Assembly: GCF_900129585.1 (NCBI RefSeq)
Contig: NZ_FQWF01000003.1
Coordinates: forward strand, 124,001 to 188,000
Length of the DNA stretch: 64,000 bases
Direction: 5' to 3'
DNA from: Flavobacterium micromati
Lineage (GTDB): Bacteria > Bacteroidota > Bacteroidia > Flavobacteriales > Flavobacteriaceae
Shown: positions 26,501 through 38,226 of the stretch, piece by piece
How the letters are laid out: each line of letters starts with the position of its first letter
Position numbering within the stretch: position 1 is the stretch's first letter
Translations under genes and position numbers: made by a program
The notes under the pieces: generated by a model
Seen by the model: the letters and a program-made list of their open reading frames with translations, nothing else
Databases searched by the model: none
What the model was told of the DNA's origin: nothing

Positions 26501-26690
26501 AAACTTGCTGAATTCTGATTGGGGATTAGTTCAAGTTCCTACAAGTATTCAACCAATTGGTGTAGCTGTAGATCAAACTACTAAAGTTCCTACTTACACT
26601 TTCAACGGAACTCAGACTAAAACATTTAATTTTGATGCGAGTTTATTGTCAAGATGGCAAGCACAATTTGGAATTAGATATATATTCTAA
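23514..26690 (+). CDS. TonB-dependent receptor, Oar-like, with carboxypeptidase-regulatory N-domain
   Basis: This is a large outer-membrane receptor of 1058 residues. ATG at 23514 begins the signal peptide (MNKIITFFLIFCSFYLLQGQ); an in-frame ATG at 23463 lies inside the rplI terminator and is rejected. A CarboxypepD_reg-like domain follows (SIKGIVKSSSGETLPGATI, about residues 25-110), then the plug (LDAIEQIQVATAPYDV) and a long beta-barrel ending RWQAQFGIRYIF. The overall layout resembles the Oar group described in Myxococcus. Substrate is unknown; no SusD partner is present, so it is not a polysaccharide locus. Confidence 0.88.
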   Translation: MNKIITFFLIFCSFYLLQGQTTTSSIKGIVKSSSGETLPGATIQAVHTPTGSKYSALSNTDGRFNMLNMRVGGPYKVVVTFIGYQTQELNDVYLELGKPLIFDALLNDESQQLNEIKITGSKNKVFGSGRTGAETTISRKELTVLPTISRSAADFTRLEPSASKGSFGGRNEKYNNFSLNGAVFNNPFGLDAATPGGQTGAQPISLDAIEQIQVATAPYDVTLSGFTGASVNAVTKSGSNEFHGTAYAFFRNQDLTGSKINGEKIFVPSLEQTQAGFSIGGPIIRDKLFFFANYEIDERSDLGSNFVANNGDGITGVNESRVLESDLIAISSALGGLGYDTGSYQGFKHNSNSNKGIIKLDWNINDNNKLAVIYNFLNASKDKPAHPSALGFRGPDANTLQFEKSGYQINNELDSFLVELNSKVSETVSNKLQAGYTHFNDFRNPFSAPAPVINIQKDGSNYIIAGHEPFSINNTLDQKVLQITNNLSYTVGKHAFTFGASFEKYQFKNSFNLGGYDNFGNPNGYAGTFFSPYFTTQNFLDDAARPFATSIIAQNLLFAQTTNTSRNSFGVGEDNGWRLAELNVGQVALYAQDDWNITENFKLALGLRIDKPLYFDTSDLIQKYINTQNGASRDNNISYYNPQTGANEQLISTTLPTDKLLWSPRMGFNWDVLGDKTTQIRGGSGIFTGRLPFVWLGNQVSGAADDFFQIMDKNFQWPQVWRSSLGLDHRFKNDYIATFDMSYNKDINGVHVQNWGLRTPSGTLAGTDNRAIYNSTDKGAKNAYVMTNSNKGYVVNTSVKLQKTFDNGLFASLAYNYLVSKDVNSIEAEITGDAFAFNPALGNVNNAVLSNSKYGDTHRFIGVGSKKWKYGANEKWATTVSTFFEYAQGGRFNYIYGGDINNDGSSTNDLIYVPTTAEISSMAFTGANQGAAFNAFIDQDKYLSERRGQYAERYGALSPWRGKWDMKLIQDYNFKPSSSSNQTNTIQFSVDVLNVGNLLNSDWGLVQVPTSIQPIGVAVDQTTKVPTYTFNGTQTKTFNFDASLLSRWQAQFGIRYIF

Positions 26691-26712
26691 TATTTAGAAA
26701 TAATAATTAAAG

Positions 26713-26739
26713 CCTTCTTGAAAAAGAAGGTTTTTTTTT
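26713..26739 (+). terminator. Intrinsic terminator after the TonB receptor gene
   Basis: CCTTCTT and AAGAAGG pair with a GAAA tetraloop, followed by nine T. Confidence 0.92.
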
Positions 26740-26819
26740 GGTTTAAAAATTATAAATTTGCACAGAATTAAATAGTTAAAACTTTCTGCTCTCGCGGGCT
26801 TTGCAGTAAAATAAATTTC

Positions 26820-27293
26820 ATGAAATATACCAGATTAACAAAAGAACAATTTGAAGAATTACATCAAGAGTTTAGTACTTTTCTAGCTACTCAAACAATT
26901 GATAAAACTGAATGGGATACAATTAAAAAAGAAAAACCTGAAGTTGCTGAACAAGAATTAGATATTTTTTCTGATTTAGTTTGGGAAGGTGTTTTAACAA
27001 AAGCAGAATATCTAGAACATTTTTCTAAAAGTCATATCTTTCTTTTTCAATGTTTTGACACTTACGTAAATTCTATTGTTTTAAAATCAGTAGTACCAGA
27101 AACTGATTTTTTAACTCGAGAAGGTCTGCAATGGCTCAGCGATAATATGTTCACTGATACAATTGAAATGAAGATTGGAAAAAAGGAATTTACAGAGGAA
27201 CGCAACAGTTCTATATTTGAATTAATTCAACAAGGTGCTTTCTTGAGCGACGGTCTTTTATACAAACAAATAAATTCTATAATTGAGGGATAA
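26820..27293 (+). CDS. Uncharacterised flavobacterial protein (possibly DUF6495)
   Basis: This 157-residue soluble protein has no signal peptide and no membrane segment. It begins MKYTRLTKEQFEELHQEF and includes EVAEQELDIFSDLVWEGVLT, a pattern I associate with a conserved flavobacterial family of unknown function, possibly DUF6495. It is rich in Glu and aromatic residues. A TAAATTTG box at 26753-26760 lies 59 bases before the start. The gene stands alone between the TonB receptor terminator and ligA. I cannot suggest a function. Confidence 0.6.
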   Translation: MKYTRLTKEQFEELHQEFSTFLATQTIDKTEWDTIKKEKPEVAEQELDIFSDLVWEGVLTKAEYLEHFSKSHIFLFQCFDTYVNSIVLKSVVPETDFLTREGLQWLSDNMFTDTIEMKIGKKEFTEERNSSIFELIQQGAFLSDGLLYKQINSIIEG

Positions 27294-27352
27294 AGTTATT
27301 GTTTTATACTCAAATTAGTTATTTTAGTGAATTCGTAGAAGAAACCAAATAA

Positions 27353-30666
<3,314 letters not shown>

Positions 30667-30677
30667 AATTAAGTAAG

Positions 30678-31379
30678 ATGATAGCCATTAAAAAAACAGA
30701 TATATTTGAAAATGCTACAACGCTGCTGCTGTTCTCGTTGATTTTCTTCGAAATTATTGCCACAATGATGTCGTTTGAGGTTGTACAATTTGCTTTTAGA
30801 CCGTCTGTAATAGTTTTGATTTTGTATTTATATTGGCGTACTTCCACAGCGAGAAATATACTTTTTTTTGTGCCTTTTGTGTTTTTATTAGTAACTAGTG
30901 TCTGTATACTTTTTAAGGATCAATATATTGTTATGATAGGTTTGATAAGTGTTGCGATACATAGAATTATGCTAATTTATTTTATCATTAAACTAAATAA
31001 AATTAAAGATTTTATACCAATATTAATTGCAATAGTTCCTTTTATATCTATTTTTTCGCATTTGCTATATCTAGCTGACGAAATTCCTGCTAGAAGTTTT
31101 TACCCTTTAGTGATTCAAAATGTCTTAGTTTCAGTTTTTGCAGCGGTTGTTCTCTCAAATTACTTTATGAATAAAAACAGTAACACAGCTTGGTTGTCTA
31201 TATTTGGATTATTATCAACTTCGCTTTACTTTATTGTATTTATCGAAAAATGTTTTTTATCTAGTTTGCCTCCTACCTATTTTACACCTGTAGGGATGAT
31301 TTTGTTTGCATCGAGTTACTACGCTTTTTATAAATTAGTACGTGAATCCGAGCGAACAAATACTTATCAAACTAGTTAA
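30678..31379 (+). CDS. Uncharacterised multi-pass membrane protein (possibly YhhN-like)
   Basis: The 233 residues form about seven to eight hydrophobic segments separated by short loops, with a polar C-terminal tail. The segment FRPSVIVLILYLYW early on and evenly spaced helices recall the YhhN/TMEM86 family (lysoplasmalogenase-like), but I see no clear signature and keep this as a guess. It begins 11 bp after the exonuclease gene, so it could be read from the ligA promoter. Its base composition is AT-rich as is usual for hydrophobic proteins in this genome. Confidence 0.65.
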   Translation: MIAIKKTDIFENATTLLLFSLIFFEIIATMMSFEVVQFAFRPSVIVLILYLYWRTSTARNILFFVPFVFLLVTSVCILFKDQYIVMIGLISVAIHRIMLIYFIIKLNKIKDFIPILIAIVPFISIFSHLLYLADEIPARSFYPLVIQNVLVSVFAAVVLSNYFMNKNSNTAWLSIFGLLSTSLYFIVFIEKCFLSSLPPTYFTPVGMILFASSYYAFYKLVRESERTNTYQTS

Positions 31380-31421
31380 AAAGTGAAATGCTGCAATGAA
31401 AAATAATTTAAAAGATCAATG

Positions 31422-32333
31422 CTAAACTATAATTGATTTTCCCTCAAATGCTTTTGCTTTATCGTTATCTAAATAAAAATCGATTCTTCCCAAGTTAATT
31501 CCGTAGCAGCCTACCTGATTTACTAAAACCTCTTTACCGATCAAATTTTTACTGATAGTTGGTTTATCTAAAAAAGTGTGGGTATGCCCACCTATTATTA
31601 AATCAATGTCTTGTGTCAATTCAGCTAATCTAAGATCGCAAATTTTTGTTTCATCATCTCGGTATTTATATCCCAAGTGCGACAAACAAATTACAATATC
31701 ACATTTATTTTCTTTCTTTAAAATCCTAACCATATCTTGTGCAGTTTCAACCGGATCATTGTAAACCGTTTCTTTGTACATTCCTTTGTTTACTAGTCCT
31801 TCGAGCGCAATTCCTAGACCAAAAACACCGACTTTTATTCCGTTTTTATTGAATATTTTGTAGGGTTTTACAAAACCATCCATAACCGTATTTTTAAAAT
31901 CATAATTAGCTGAAATAAAGTCAAATTTTGCGTGCGGCAGTTGCGCATGCAAACCTTCAATGCCATTATCAAAATCGTGATTTCCTATAGTTGACGCATC
32001 ATATTGCATCATGCTCATTAATTTAAACTCTAATTCACCACCATAATAATTAAAATAAGGAGTTCCTTGAAAAATATCACCTGCATCGAGTAAAAGTACA
32101 TTCGGATTCTCTTTTTTAATACTTTCAATCAAAGATGCTCTTCGTTCCACACCACCCATATTGGCATTTCTTGGATGATCTGCAGGAAAAGGATCTATAT
32201 AACTATGAACATCATTTGTGTGTAAAACAGTGAGTTGTTTGATGTTAGTGTTGCCAAAACTACTCAATGACACACCTAAACCTAATAATGCTGAACTTGC
32301 AGCAGTTTTTTCTATAAATTCTCTTCTTTTCAT
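31422..32333 (-). CDS. Metallophosphatase, 5'-nucleotidase N-terminal domain type (Tat signal)
   Basis: This is the catalytic half of a 5'-nucleotidase/UshA-type enzyme. The 303 residues begin MKRREFIEKTAASSALLGLG, a Tat-like signal with twin Arg, followed by the dinuclear metal motifs LHTNDVHSY, LLDAGDIFQG, IGNHDFDNG, LSHLGY and GGHTHTFLDKP. Export through Tat fits a metal-loaded enzyme. The C-terminal nucleotide-binding domain is not fused; it is encoded by the gene upstream on the same strand. The two are separated by a repeat element of about 100 bp. Confidence 0.88.
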   Translation of the reverse strand: MKRREFIEKTAASSALLGLGVSLSSFGNTNIKQLTVLHTNDVHSYIDPFPADHPRNANMGGVERRASLIESIKKENPNVLLLDAGDIFQGTPYFNYYGGELEFKLMSMMQYDASTIGNHDFDNGIEGLHAQLPHAKFDFISANYDFKNTVMDGFVKPYKIFNKNGIKVGVFGLGIALEGLVNKGMYKETVYNDPVETAQDMVRILKKENKCDIVICLSHLGYKYRDDETKICDLRLAELTQDIDLIIGGHTHTFLDKPTISKNLIGKEVLVNQVGCYGINLGRIDFYLDNDKAKAFEGKSIIV

Positions 32334-32373
32334 TTTTAAGACTTTTTGCTCGTTCTATTTTTAAATATAATTT

Positions 32374-32472
32374 GGAGCTGTTTACTTCGTCAGTTCGCTT
32401 CGCTCGTGTCCTGTTTTACGCTGTATCTTTCTCTTTTAGCAAAGAGAAAGGATGCCGCTTCAATCAGGGCTA
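32374..32472 (-). repeat. TAGCCC-type dispersed element with central hairpin, copy 1
   Basis: On the minus strand it begins TAGCCCTGATTGAAGCGG and ends ACAGCTCC. The centre is a 10-bp perfect stem (32427-32436 with 32441-32450, loop TAGC). It lies between the two halves of the split 5'-nucleotidase. It matches copy 2 at 47116 in 18 of the first 23 positions. Confidence 0.65.
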
Positions 32473-32518
32473 GGGTTTACGTTTTTTCTGACTACTTTTA
32501 TTTTTATAATTCGCTTAC

Positions 32519-33298
32519 TTATTCAGTCACTATCCTGTTATCTCTCAAAACTGGAATTGTATCTACTTCTTTAAAATAATCAATAAGAATATTTCTTAAT
32601 TTATAATCTAAATCATATTTCTGAATTCCTTTTTTAAAGAAGGTCATATTATCACCACCGTCAGATAAATAATCATTGGTTCCCACATAATAGATAGTTT
32701 CCTTTTCTACAGGTTTTCCTTGAACTAAAATATTTTTTGGTTGGTTTTTTTTATCGATCAAAAATGTTATCCCAGCAAGCGGGTGTGCTTTTCTATCGGC
32801 AACGAAAAAATCCACTAATTCAAATATTTGTTCCCCTTTTAGAGCTATCACAACCATACTGTTTTCAAATGGCATAATTTCAAAAGCATTTCTAGCGGTA
32901 ACATTTCCTTTAGGAAGTATAGAGCGGATACCACCGCTGTTGAATAAACAAATATCAATATTTTTTTTCTCTCTGCTTTGAAATACTAGATTTCCTCGCT
33001 TCAGCGAAACATCAGCCATCAAATTCCCAATAGTTGTTTGCCATTTTCCCGAACTTTTGTCAAGTGTTTCTGGACAATAAGCTAAAACGCTGTCTAAATC
33101 TTTATTAATACGTTCTCTGTACGGTTTAATATAATTCTCAATTTCAGGAATTTGAGCTTGTATTTCAGTAATAGGGATTCGTTTTCCTTCAATTTTAGTA
33201 ACGTCATAACTTCGGGTGCTACACGAACCGAAAGAAAATAATGTTAAGAATATAACAAAAAGTTTAGAAACCTGATTATACTTTTTTAGATTTACCAT
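32519..33298 (-). CDS. 5'-nucleotidase C-terminal domain lipoprotein
   Basis: This 259-residue protein carries the substrate-binding domain of the 5'-nucleotidase family without the catalytic domain. A lipoprotein-type signal (LFSFGSC, about Cys27) is followed by GNLMADVSL, CLFNSGGIRS, the family hallmark, and YYVGTNDYLSDGGDNM, with the aromatic positions that stack on the base. It is encoded upstream of the catalytic half, the reverse of the order in fused enzymes. Together the two proteins would make a membrane-attached, periplasmic nucleotidase. Confidence 0.85.
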   Translation of the reverse strand: MVNLKKYNQVSKLFVIFLTLFSFGSCSTRSYDVTKIEGKRIPITEIQAQIPEIENYIKPYRERINKDLDSVLAYCPETLDKSSGKWQTTIGNLMADVSLKRGNLVFQSREKKNIDICLFNSGGIRSILPKGNVTARNAFEIMPFENSMVVIALKGEQIFELVDFFVADRKAHPLAGITFLIDKKNQPKNILVQGKPVEKETIYYVGTNDYLSDGGDNMTFFKKGIQKYDLDYKLRNILIDYFKEVDTIPVLRDNRIVTE

Positions 33299-33344
33299 TT
33301 TAAATGCGACTTATTAATTAATTTTGTAACCGGGTAAAAGTAAT

Positions 33345-33863
33345 ATGTTTTTAAATTATACAAAGGATTTTATTCTAAAAAAATTAATAAAAAAAAGCTT
33401 AAAAAATTTAGATACTAATTATTCTGCTAATAGTATAAAAAAAATTGGTTTATTGGTTGACTCCACATCATTTTTTGAAACAGAAAAATTAATTGAGGAT
33501 CTAATTGCAAACGGGATTTTACTTGAAAATATTACCACGATTATTTATTTCGTAGAGAATAAAAATATTGAAAAGCCTAATTTCATTTCATTAACAGGAT
33601 CACAACTTTCTTGGAACGGTAAGCTTACAGGAGTAGAAATAAATGATTTTATCATTCAAAAATTTGATCTTTTAATTAATTATTATGATATCGAAAAGGC
33701 AATTTTATTAAAAATTACTCACAAGTCTAATGCTCTTTTTAAAGTTGGTTTTTCGAGTATTGACAATCGTTTCAATCATTTTCTGATTACTACAACGATT
33801 GAAAATCATGTCACTTTTACAAAAGAATTATTTAAGTATTTAAAATTATTAAACAAATTATAA
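33345..33863 (+). CDS. Uncharacterised flavobacterial protein upstream of dapA
   Basis: The 172-residue soluble product begins [13 protein letters not shown] and is rich in Lys, Ile and Asn, without signal or membrane segment. It looks like a family I recall as commonly placed next to dapA in Flavobacteria (possibly DUF6913), but I am not certain of the number. A TAATTTTG -7-like box lies at 33319-33326 before the start. dapA begins 8 bp after its stop, so the two form an operon. Function is unknown. Confidence 0.6.
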   Translation: MFLNYTKDFILKKLIKKSLKNLDTNYSANSIKKIGLLVDSTSFFETEKLIEDLIANGILLENITTIIYFVENKNIEKPNFISLTGSQLSWNGKLTGVEINDFIIQKFDLLINYYDIEKAILLKITHKSNALFKVGFSSIDNRFNHFLITTTIENHVTFTKELFKYLKLLNKL

Positions 33864-33871
33864 ATTTCATT

Positions 33872-34759
33872 ATGCAATCATTAATAGGTACAGGTGTTGC
33901 GCTAGTAACGCCATTTAAAAAGGATTTTTCAATTGACACTGAGGCGTTAAAAAGAGTTGTCAATTTCTGTGTAGCTGGAGGGATTGAATACTTAGTCGTA
34001 TTAGGTACAACCGCTGAAAACGCTACACTGTCTCCACAAGAAAAAGAGCAAGTAATAAGTACGGTGATTGAAGCTAATAATGGTCGTTTACCTTTAGTTT
34101 TAGGAGTAGGAGGTAATAATACTATGGAAGTAGTCCAAGAATTGCAAACCAGAGATTTATCAGCATTTGTGGCAATATTATCGGTTTCACCTTATTATAA
34201 TAAACCTACACAAGAAGGAATGTATCAGCATTTTAAAGCTATTGCCGAAGCTTCGCCTATTCCCGTGATTTTATATAATGTTCCTGGAAGAACTGCAAGT
34301 AATATGCTTCCGGAAACAGTTGTGCGTCTCGCTACCGATTTTGAAAATATTGTCGCTATTAAAGAAGCGGCTGGAGATATTGTTCAAGCGATGCAAATTC
34401 TAAAAAGTAAACCAGAAAATTTTCTCGTAATTTCAGGAGACGATATGATTGCCTTGCCAATGGTTTTAGCTGGCGGTGCAGGCGTAATTTCAGTAATTGG
34501 TCAAGGTTTTCCAAAAGAATTTTCTGAAATGATACGTTTGGGTTTAAATAGAAAAGTTGATCAGGCCTATAAATACCAATATCTTTTAGCGGATGTAATA
34601 GATATGATCTTTGAACAAGGAAATCCAGCTGGAATCAAAGAAGTATTTGCCTCATTGGGAATTTCCGAAAATACCGTGCGTTTACCATTAGTGAATGTAG
34701 ATCAAAATCTGTCATCAAGACTCTATCATTTTGTAAAAAAAACTAATAATTCCATTTAA
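33872..34759 (+). CDS. dapA: 4-hydroxy-tetrahydrodipicolinate synthase
   Basis: DapA condenses pyruvate and aspartate semialdehyde in lysine and diaminopimelate synthesis. The 295-residue TIM barrel has [10 protein letters not shown] at the start, [14 protein letters not shown] (the family GTTGE-like region), [31 protein letters not shown] with the catalytic Tyr nearby, and the Schiff-base Lys in [11 protein letters not shown], then VISGDD. Length is standard. It follows the uncharacterised protein by 8 bp. Confidence 0.95.
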   Translation: MQSLIGTGVALVTPFKKDFSIDTEALKRVVNFCVAGGIEYLVVLGTTAENATLSPQEKEQVISTVIEANNGRLPLVLGVGGNNTMEVVQELQTRDLSAFVAILSVSPYYNKPTQEGMYQHFKAIAEASPIPVILYNVPGRTASNMLPETVVRLATDFENIVAIKEAAGDIVQAMQILKSKPENFLVISGDDMIALPMVLAGGAGVISVIGQGFPKEFSEMIRLGLNRKVDQAYKYQYLLADVIDMIFEQGNPAGIKEVFASLGISENTVRLPLVNVDQNLSSRLYHFVKKTNNSI

Positions 34760-34790
34760 AAATAGTCTGATTTTTAAACAGAAAATATAT

Positions 34791-34821
34791 TTTGAAGTCG
34801 CTAAATTAATGACTAAATTTG
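34791..34821 (+). promoter_or_regulatory. Promoter of bamD
   Basis: TTTG at 34791-34794 and TAAATTTG at 34814-34821, spaced by 19 bases, give an exact match to the Flavobacterium promoter pattern. A leader of about 55-60 bases follows before the bamD start. Confidence 0.7.
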
Positions 34822-34823
34822 CC

Positions 34824-34869
34824 ACCGAAACTTCGGTATGATTTTGTGGTTTTTTAACTGCAAAATCAT
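34824..34869 (+). promoter_or_regulatory. Double hairpin in the bamD leader
   Basis: ACCGAA (34824-34829) pairs with TTCGGT (34832-34837), and ATGATTTTG (34838-34846) pairs perfectly with CAAAATCAT (34861-34869). The two stems are adjacent and lie wholly in the predicted leader. A T-run (34850-34855) is in the loop of the second. Confidence 0.5.
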
Positions 34870-34884
34870 TATAAAAGTAAAAAT

Positions 34885-35679
34885 ATGAAAAAAATAGTAT
34901 CTCTATTATTGCTCATCACTGTATTTAGTTCTTGTGGTGAATACCAAAAAGCCTTAAAATCTGAAGATGTCGCTGTCAAGTTCGAAATGGCCACTAAACT
35001 TTATGATGCGGGAAAATATAGCAAAGCGATACGTATTTTTGAACAAATTGCGCCTGCGTACAGGGGAAAGCCACAAGCTGAAAAATTGTTTTATATGTTT
35101 GCTCAATCCTATTATAAAACCAAGCAATTTACATTGTCCGGATATCAATTTGAAAGTTTTGTTTCTGGCTATCCTAAAAGTGAAAAGCTACAGGAGGCAG
35201 CATATTTAGGAGCAAAAAGTTATTCAATGTTGTCACCGGTTTATAGTTTAGACCAAACTGACACTAACAAAGCGTTAGATAAATTACAAACATTTATAGA
35301 TCTTTATCCTAATTCTGAATACATAGTGGAAGCTAATAGTGCTGTAAAAGTGCTTGGTGAGAAAATAGAGAAAAAGGTATATGAAAATGCAAAGGGTTAC
35401 AACACAATTTCAGACTATAAAGCAGCAATTGTCGCTCTCGATAATTTTGTTGCTGATTATCCGGGAACGCCATTTAAAGAAGATGCATTATACTATAAAT
35501 TAGATTCGGCGTATCAGTTAGGAATTAACAGTATTCCTGCAAAAATGGAAGAACGATTACTTGTAGCTAAAACAGCTCAAGTAAATCTTCTAAAATTTAA
35601 TGGCGAAACTAAATATAAAAAAGAAGCTGGCGAGATGTTAGTTCGAATAGAAAAAGATTTACAAAAATTTACTAAATAA
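34885..35679 (+). CDS. bamD: Outer membrane assembly lipoprotein BamD
   Basis: BamD is the essential lipoprotein partner of BamA in outer-membrane protein insertion. The 264 residues start with a lipoprotein signal (LLITVFSSC, Cys17) and carry five tetratricopeptide-like repeats of the YfiO family, for example EMATKLYDAGKYSKAIRIFE, AQSYYKTKQFTLSGYQFESF and AAIVALDNFVADYPGTPFKEDA. It starts a conserved Bacteroidetes cluster: bamD, rpoZ (8 bp later), coaBC, porD and recN. Confidence 0.94.
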   Translation: MKKIVSLLLLITVFSSCGEYQKALKSEDVAVKFEMATKLYDAGKYSKAIRIFEQIAPAYRGKPQAEKLFYMFAQSYYKTKQFTLSGYQFESFVSGYPKSEKLQEAAYLGAKSYSMLSPVYSLDQTDTNKALDKLQTFIDLYPNSEYIVEANSAVKVLGEKIEKKVYENAKGYNTISDYKAAIVALDNFVADYPGTPFKEDALYYKLDSAYQLGINSIPAKMEERLLVAKTAQVNLLKFNGETKYKKEAGEMLVRIEKDLQKFTK

Positions 35680-35687
35680 ATAAAGTC

Positions 35688-36005
35688 ATGGATTTAAAAA
35701 AGACGAATGCTCCAGTAAATACAATAACATACAATAAAAGTGTTATTGAAGAGCCTACTGGAAATGTGTATGAGGCAATAACCATTATGGCTAAAAGAGC
35801 AAATCAAATTAATTCTGAAATTAAAAAAGAATTAACTGAAAAGCTAGAAGAGTTTGCTACATACAATGATAGTTTGGAGGAAGTTTTTGAAAATAAAGAA
35901 CAAATAGAAGTATCTAAATTTTACGAAAAACTACCAAAGCCGCATGCATTAGCAGTTCAAGAGTGGCTTGATGGTAAAATCTATCACAGAGATTCTAATA
36001 AATAA
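35688..36005 (+). CDS. rpoZ: RNA polymerase omega subunit, Bacteroidetes type
   Basis: The omega subunit helps fold beta-prime into RNA polymerase. The 105-residue product begins MDLKKTNAPVNTITYNK and includes NVYEAITIMAKRANQINSE, which is the conserved omega core (A-x-x-x-x-x-A-R-x-x-Q-I). The acidic stretch and C-terminal HALAVQEWLDGKIY are typical of Bacteroidetes omega proteins. It lies 8 bp after bamD and just before coaBC, a position also seen for rpoZ next to coaBC in other phyla. Confidence 0.85.
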   Translation: MDLKKTNAPVNTITYNKSVIEEPTGNVYEAITIMAKRANQINSEIKKELTEKLEEFATYNDSLEEVFENKEQIEVSKFYEKLPKPHALAVQEWLDGKIYHRDSNK

Positions 36006-36012
36006 TAGTACG

Positions 36013-37239
36013 ATGTCAGTTTTAAACGGTAAGAAAGTTTTACTAGGTATTTCTGGTGGAATTGCCGCATATAAAACAGCAAGTTTAGTACGCCTTTTTA
36101 TAAAAGCAGGTGCGCATGTCCAAGTGATAATGACACCTGCTTCTAAGGATTTTATAACACCACTTACATTATCTACGTTATCTAAAAATACTGTCTTTTC
36201 AAGTTTTTACAACGAAGATGATGAAAATGAAAAATGGAATAACCATGTTGAATTAGCACTTTGGGCCGATTTAATGATTATTGCTCCTGCAACGGCAAAT
36301 ACATTGTCAAAAATGGTTAATGGAACATGCGACAACCTTTTAATTGCCGCTTATTTGTCAGCAAAATGTCCCGTCTATTTTGCACCCGCCATGGATCTAG
36401 ACATGTATAAACATCCTTCTACCATCAGCAATTTTAAACTACTAAACGAATTTGGAAATACAATTATTCCAGCTGAAACAGGTGAATTAGCCAGCGGTTT
36501 ATCTGGCGAAGGTAGAATGGCCGAGCCAGAAAATATTGTTAGTTTTATTGAATCTGATTTGAATAATCAATTACCTTTAAAAGGGAAAAAAATTCTTATT
36601 ACTGCTGGACCCACTTATGAAGCGATTGATCCAGTGCGTTTTATTGGTAATCATTCATCAGGTAAAATGGGTTTTGATATTGCTGCAAGCGCCGCAAATT
36701 TAGGGGCTTCTGTAATTCTAGTCTCTGGTCCTACAAATTGTAAAGTATCAAATCCTTTGATTCAATTAATTCCAATAATTTCGGCAGACGAAATGTATAA
36801 TGTATGTCATCAATATTATGAGGACGTAGATGTTGTCATCGCAGCTGCAGCGGTGGCAGATTACAAGCCAAAAATGGCTGCAGAACAGAAAATAAAAAAA
36901 ATATCAGATAACTTTGTTATTGAATTAGTAAAGACTGAAGATATTTTAGCATCGTTAGGTTTAAAAAAGAGAAATCAGTTTTTAATTGGTTTTGCATTAG
37001 AAACCGAAAATGAATTCGAAAATGCAATACTCAAAATTCAGAAAAAAAACTTAGATTTGATAGTTTTAAATTCGTTACAAGATGAAGGCGCAGGTTTTGG
37101 TAAAAGCACTAATAAAGTAACGTTTATTAACAGTGATTTTACTATTGAGGCAATGGAATTAAAATCGAAAGAAGCTGTTGCTGATGATATTTTAAATAAA
37201 ATAGTATCTCATTTTAAACATATACATAACGCAATTTAA
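36013..37239 (+). CDS. coaBC: Bifunctional CoaBC (phosphopantothenoylcysteine synthetase/decarboxylase)
   Basis: CoaBC performs two consecutive steps in coenzyme A synthesis. The ATG at 36013 (MSVLNGKKVLLGISGGIAAYK) is chosen; an in-frame ATG at 35968 would overlap rpoZ. The product has 408 residues. The N-terminal flavin decarboxylase has the catalytic His in NNHVELALWAD, and PATANTLSKMVNGTCDNLL. The C-terminal synthetase begins about residue 195 with ILITAGPTYEAIDPVRFIGN and contains AAAVADYKP and GFALETENE. It follows rpoZ by 7 bp. Confidence 0.95.
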   Translation: MSVLNGKKVLLGISGGIAAYKTASLVRLFIKAGAHVQVIMTPASKDFITPLTLSTLSKNTVFSSFYNEDDENEKWNNHVELALWADLMIIAPATANTLSKMVNGTCDNLLIAAYLSAKCPVYFAPAMDLDMYKHPSTISNFKLLNEFGNTIIPAETGELASGLSGEGRMAEPENIVSFIESDLNNQLPLKGKKILITAGPTYEAIDPVRFIGNHSSGKMGFDIAASAANLGASVILVSGPTNCKVSNPLIQLIPIISADEMYNVCHQYYEDVDVVIAAAAVADYKPKMAAEQKIKKISDNFVIELVKTEDILASLGLKKRNQFLIGFALETENEFENAILKIQKKNLDLIVLNSLQDEGAGFGKSTNKVTFINSDFTIEAMELKSKEAVADDILNKIVSHFKHIHNAI

Positions 37240-37289
37240 TTGTATATTTAGATTTTAAAATTTTAGAAATAAAAAATAATATACTAGCA

Positions 37290-38174
37290 ATGAATAAATT
37301 ATTTACGTTTTTCCTGCTTTTTGTTTTCGGAATTTTGCAAGCACAACAACTAAATTGTACTGTGACAGTTGACTCGCAGCGTTTAAATGCTACAAATCAG
37401 CAAGTCTTTAGAACCTTAGAAACTTCAATTACAGAATTTGTAAACAAAACAGATTGGACAGGAGCGACAGTTAAACAGAATGAAAAGGTAAATTGCTCCA
37501 TGTACATCACTATCGTTTCAAACAGTTCTGACCAATTTACTGCTACTATTCAGGTTCAGTCCTCCAGACCTATTTATAATTCCTCTTATGCATCACCAAT
37601 ATTTAACTATAATGATAAAGATTTTAGTTTTAGATATGTAGAATTTGAAAATTTAGTATTCAATCCCGCCTCTTTTGATTCTAATTTAGTGTCAATTTTA
37701 GCTTTCTATAGTTATGTAATTTTAGGTTTTGATGCTGATACTTTTGTTTTAGAAGCAGGAAATCCACACTTTGAAATTGCGCAAAATATATCCAATGTGG
37801 CTCAGCAAGGAGGTTCAAAAGGATGGAGTCAAGCCGATGGTCTTCAATCACGTTTTTTTTTAATTAATGATCTATTGTCACCGACATTTAAGCAAATTAG
37901 AACAACAATGTTTGAGTTTCATACTGGATTAGATCTTATGACAAAAGATTTGAAATCTTCTAAGGAGAAAATTAAAGGATCATTAGCAAATTTGAATTTA
38001 CTCAATAATTCTCGACCAAATGCTTATTTAACAAGAGTGTTTTTTGATGCTAAGTCTGACGAAATTGTTTCAATTTTTTCAGGTGGTCCAAGTATAACAG
38101 TTTCCGATCTAACCGATAATCTGAATAGAATTTCCCCGTTAAATTCTACTAAATGGGCTGCAATTAAATTCTAA
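37290..38174 (+). CDS. porD: Type IX secretion system protein PorD (DUF4835)
   Basis: The 294-residue exported protein begins with a signal peptide (FLLFVFGILQAQ) and then QLNCTVTVDSQRLNATNQ, typical of DUF4835/PorD. PorD is linked to the type IX secretion system, which exports adhesins and enzymes and supports gliding in Flavobacteria. Its exact role in assembly is not settled. Cys residues at the mature start (LNCTV) and KVNCSMYI may pair. It lies between coaBC and recN, in the conserved cluster order. Confidence 0.85.
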   Translation: MNKLFTFFLLFVFGILQAQQLNCTVTVDSQRLNATNQQVFRTLETSITEFVNKTDWTGATVKQNEKVNCSMYITIVSNSSDQFTATIQVQSSRPIYNSSYASPIFNYNDKDFSFRYVEFENLVFNPASFDSNLVSILAFYSYVILGFDADTFVLEAGNPHFEIAQNISNVAQQGGSKGWSQADGLQSRFFLINDLLSPTFKQIRTTMFEFHTGLDLMTKDLKSSKEKIKGSLANLNLLNNSRPNAYLTRVFFDAKSDEIVSIFSGGPSITVSDLTDNLNRISPLNSTKWAAIKF

Positions 38175-38226
38175 TTGAGTTTTTTTAATTGATTTTCTTT
38201 TTATAATTCCAAAATAAACTAAATAA

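Noticed and set aside
32346..32579. 77-residue open frame on the plus strand
   Set aside because: It spans the dispersed TAGCCC element and the end of the nucleotidase gene; it is a shadow of repeat sequence.
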